6,568 nucleotides of DNA from Chloroflexota bacterium (lineage in GTDB: Bacteria > Chloroflexota > Anaerolineae > J102). Within the stretch, counting starts at the first letter, position 1, and each line of letters starts with the position of its first letter. Of this stretch, positions 5,278 to 6,568 are shown piece by piece. The notes under the pieces are model-generated. The model had not been told where the DNA came from. It ran no database searches and saw nothing but the letters and a program-made list of their open reading frames with translations. The stretch is from assembly GCA_003353825.1 (NCBI GenBank), contig PIVW01000334.1, forward strand, positions 1 to 6,568. The letters run 5' to 3'. The translations under genes and the position numbers were made by a program.

Positions 5278-6568
5278 ATGCGACCGCTCGCTGTTGTCAA
5301 TTGTGATGTTTACACGCCGGACACCTGCATCAAGCAAGGATTGGTGCTGGTTCAGGATGGGATCTTAATTGCGGTAGGGCGAAGCCAGGAGATACCCCTT
5401 CCGCTAGACACTTTACTGATCGACGCTGAAAACGGGCGAGTGACCCCTGGCCTTATCGATCTGGCACTGCACGCCGATCATGAACAGACCCGAGCGACGC
5501 CTGAAACTTATGGCGTTAGCAGCTATCTTCGCTTGCTTACCGTCCAGGAGGAGAGCGACCTGTTGGCGCTCACTCAAACGGCGTCGGACATGTCCTGCCC
5601 ATCCCGCGGGGCTCGACCGTTGGGATTACACGTGCAGGGGCGCTGGGTGTCGGCGCAATCCCCTGAGGTGCATTGGCGTGATCTGTGGACGGCCAGTGAT
5701 GCCACCCTGCGGGTGTTGACGCTGCCCCCTGATCAAGACATATCCGAAGAATTCATCCTTGCATTGCACGCCAACCACATCATCCCGGTCGTGACCGCAG
5801 CCGCCGTAGAAGAGGAAAAAATGGCAGAGATCGGCAATGAAGGTGGGGATATGAGCCGTGCTCTGGCACGACAACATGGGGAGCTGCCCCCAAGCTACCA
5901 TCTGATCACACCTGCGCATCTTCGTTCGACCTTTGAGTCTGTTCCTCAAGCGCAGGCGTCCTCCCAACCCCTTATCCTGACCAGCAGCGCAGACGAAGCC
6001 CTGAGCACACAGACCATACGGCAACTCATGGCCGCGGCTGATATGGATTTCGCGGCGGCGCTGGCAACGGCAACGCGCCATCCTGCCGACCTGTTAGGTT
6101 TGCCACAAGGCCGGCTGACAGCAGGTACGCCTGCCGATCTCATCTGTTGGACACGCTATGGCAAGCTTTCCTGGACCATGGTCGCTGGTGTGGCAGTGTA
6201 TCCTGCCGAGAAAGGGCGTTACCCCCGCCGCAAAAGGCAGACAGCGACGACGCCTAAACCATCCATTTCACCGCTCAAACAACGGGCTTTAGACGCCGTC
6301 GTCAGGTTCCTGCAAGCCAGCGACGACACCATCAAGGTGCAGGAACTTAGCCAGGATGTGGCAGCTCAGGCGCGGGGCATCGATCTGTCATGGCGTTATC
6401 ACGGCCCTGAAGGGAGAGCCGTCACGACTTTACTCAACGTATTCGGCGACGACTCAGATCGCGCCGAACACTTGATTTTGACGTTAGAGAGCGGCGCTTC
6501 CATAGCAAGCGGCGCTTCCATAGCAAGCGGCGCTTCCATAGCAAGCGGCGCTTCCATAGCAAGCGGCG
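5278..6568 (+). CDS. NagA-like amidohydrolase homologue with degenerate active site and repeat-bearing C-terminus (partial, 3' end off window)
   Basis: An uninterrupted frame of 430 codons runs to the window edge. The N-terminus (VVNCDVYTP, then LVLVQDGILIAVG) is the small beta-sandwich of amidohydrolases. VTPGLID (55-61) matches the PGFID element, GLHVQG (116-121) the GLHLEG element, and HPADLLGLPQGRLTAGTPADL (268-288) the NPA-GxxxGxLxxGxxADL ending of N-acetylglucosamine-6-phosphate deacetylases. The metal-ligand Glu of HLEGP is Gln120; no GHS or HLFNAM histidine motifs are seen, and the region between is short. A working deacetylase is therefore unlikely: it may be a pseudoenzyme with a binding or regulatory role, or a divergent member. 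Residues about 325-404 are an extension I do not recognise (helix near SPLKQRALDAVVRFL), followed by SGASIA repeats. The start is supported by the fit to family N-termini and by the promoter at 5203-5231; no clear ribosome binding site precedes it. No membrane segment or signal peptide was seen. Confidence 0.82.
   Translation, partial: MRPLAVVNCDVYTPDTCIKQGLVLVQDGILIAVGRSQEIPLPLDTLLIDAENGRVTPGLIDLALHADHEQTRATPETYGVSSYLRLLTVQEESDLLALTQTASDMSCPSRGARPLGLHVQGRWVSAQSPEVHWRDLWTASDATLRVLTLPPDQDISEEFILALHANHIIPVVTAAAVEEEKMAEIGNEGGDMSRALARQHGELPPSYHLITPAHLRSTFESVPQAQASSQPLILTSSADEALSTQTIRQLMAAADMDFAAALATATRHPADLLGLPQGRLTAGTPADLICWTRYGKLSWTMVAGVAVYPAEKGRYPRRKRQTATTPKPSISPLKQRALDAVVRFLQASDDTIKVQELSQDVAAQARGIDLSWRYHGPEGRAVTTLLNVFGDDSDRAEHLILTLESGASIASGASIASGASIASGASIASG
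6490..6568 (+). repeat. Perfect 18-bp tandem repeat, at least 4.4 copies, in frame
   Basis: The unit AGCGGCGCTTCCATAGCA occurs at 6490-6507, 6508-6525, 6526-6543 and 6544-6561, and the first 7 bases of a fifth copy reach the window edge. There are no mismatches between copies. It is in frame with the amidohydrolase-like gene and encodes Ser-Gly-Ala-Ser-Ile-Ala per unit. Being a multiple of three, copy-number change would alter protein length without a frameshift. The true copy number cannot be known because the array runs off the window. Confidence 0.97.

Noticed and set aside
5626..6081. 151-residue open frame on the minus strand
   Set aside because: Antisense to the NagA-like gene, which has recognisable family motifs in the plus frame; Cys/Arg/Gly-rich shadow composition.

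Overview
The window has about 55% GC by eye, bacterial-type Shine-Dalgarno sites and sigma70-like promoters, and one large CHAT-NTPase-TPR protein. Such multidomain proteins are especially common in Chloroflexota, Cyanobacteria and other large-genome environmental bacteria. I lean towards a Chloroflexota-like bacterium, but this is inference from architecture only; nothing here is a firm taxonomic marker. No RNA gene, transposase, integrase or CRISPR array was seen.

Left part (1-4061, minus strand): a probable operon read right to left. A good sigma70-like promoter (4033-4061) precedes a 1250-residue protein (239-3991). It has an N-terminal CHAT caspase-like protease domain (His190/Cys239), a central NB-ARC/STAND-type NTPase (Walker A 379-386, Walker B ending at Asp462) and a C-terminal TPR and helical-repeat region. 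A 59-residue CxxC zinc-ribbon-like protein (36-215) follows with a very strong ribosome binding site. The first six codons of a third gene, with its own ribosome binding site, run off the left edge. Effector, switch and repeat sensor in one chain is the layout of STAND-type conflict or cell-death proteins, so the operon is a candidate immune or regulated-proteolysis module.

Middle (4137-5030, minus strand): a complete 297-residue beta-hydroxyacid dehydrogenase of the GarR/HIBADH/GLYR family with all expected motifs. It probably forms its own transcription unit.

Intergenic 5031-5277: a compact divergent control region. A minus promoter (towards the dehydrogenase) and a plus promoter (towards the right-hand gene) sit back to back over three copies of the 8-bp half-site TTGTCAGC. 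Two copies form a perfect palindrome and the third overlaps the plus -35 box, so one regulator probably controls both genes.

Right part (5278-6568, plus strand): an open reading frame with no stop before the window edge. It is a NagA/amidohydrolase-like protein that appears to have lost its metal ligands, with a C-terminal extension. The extension ends in a perfect 18-bp tandem repeat (at least 4.4 copies, six-residue repeat SGASIA) that runs into the edge. The gene is easy to miss because it has no stop codon in the window.
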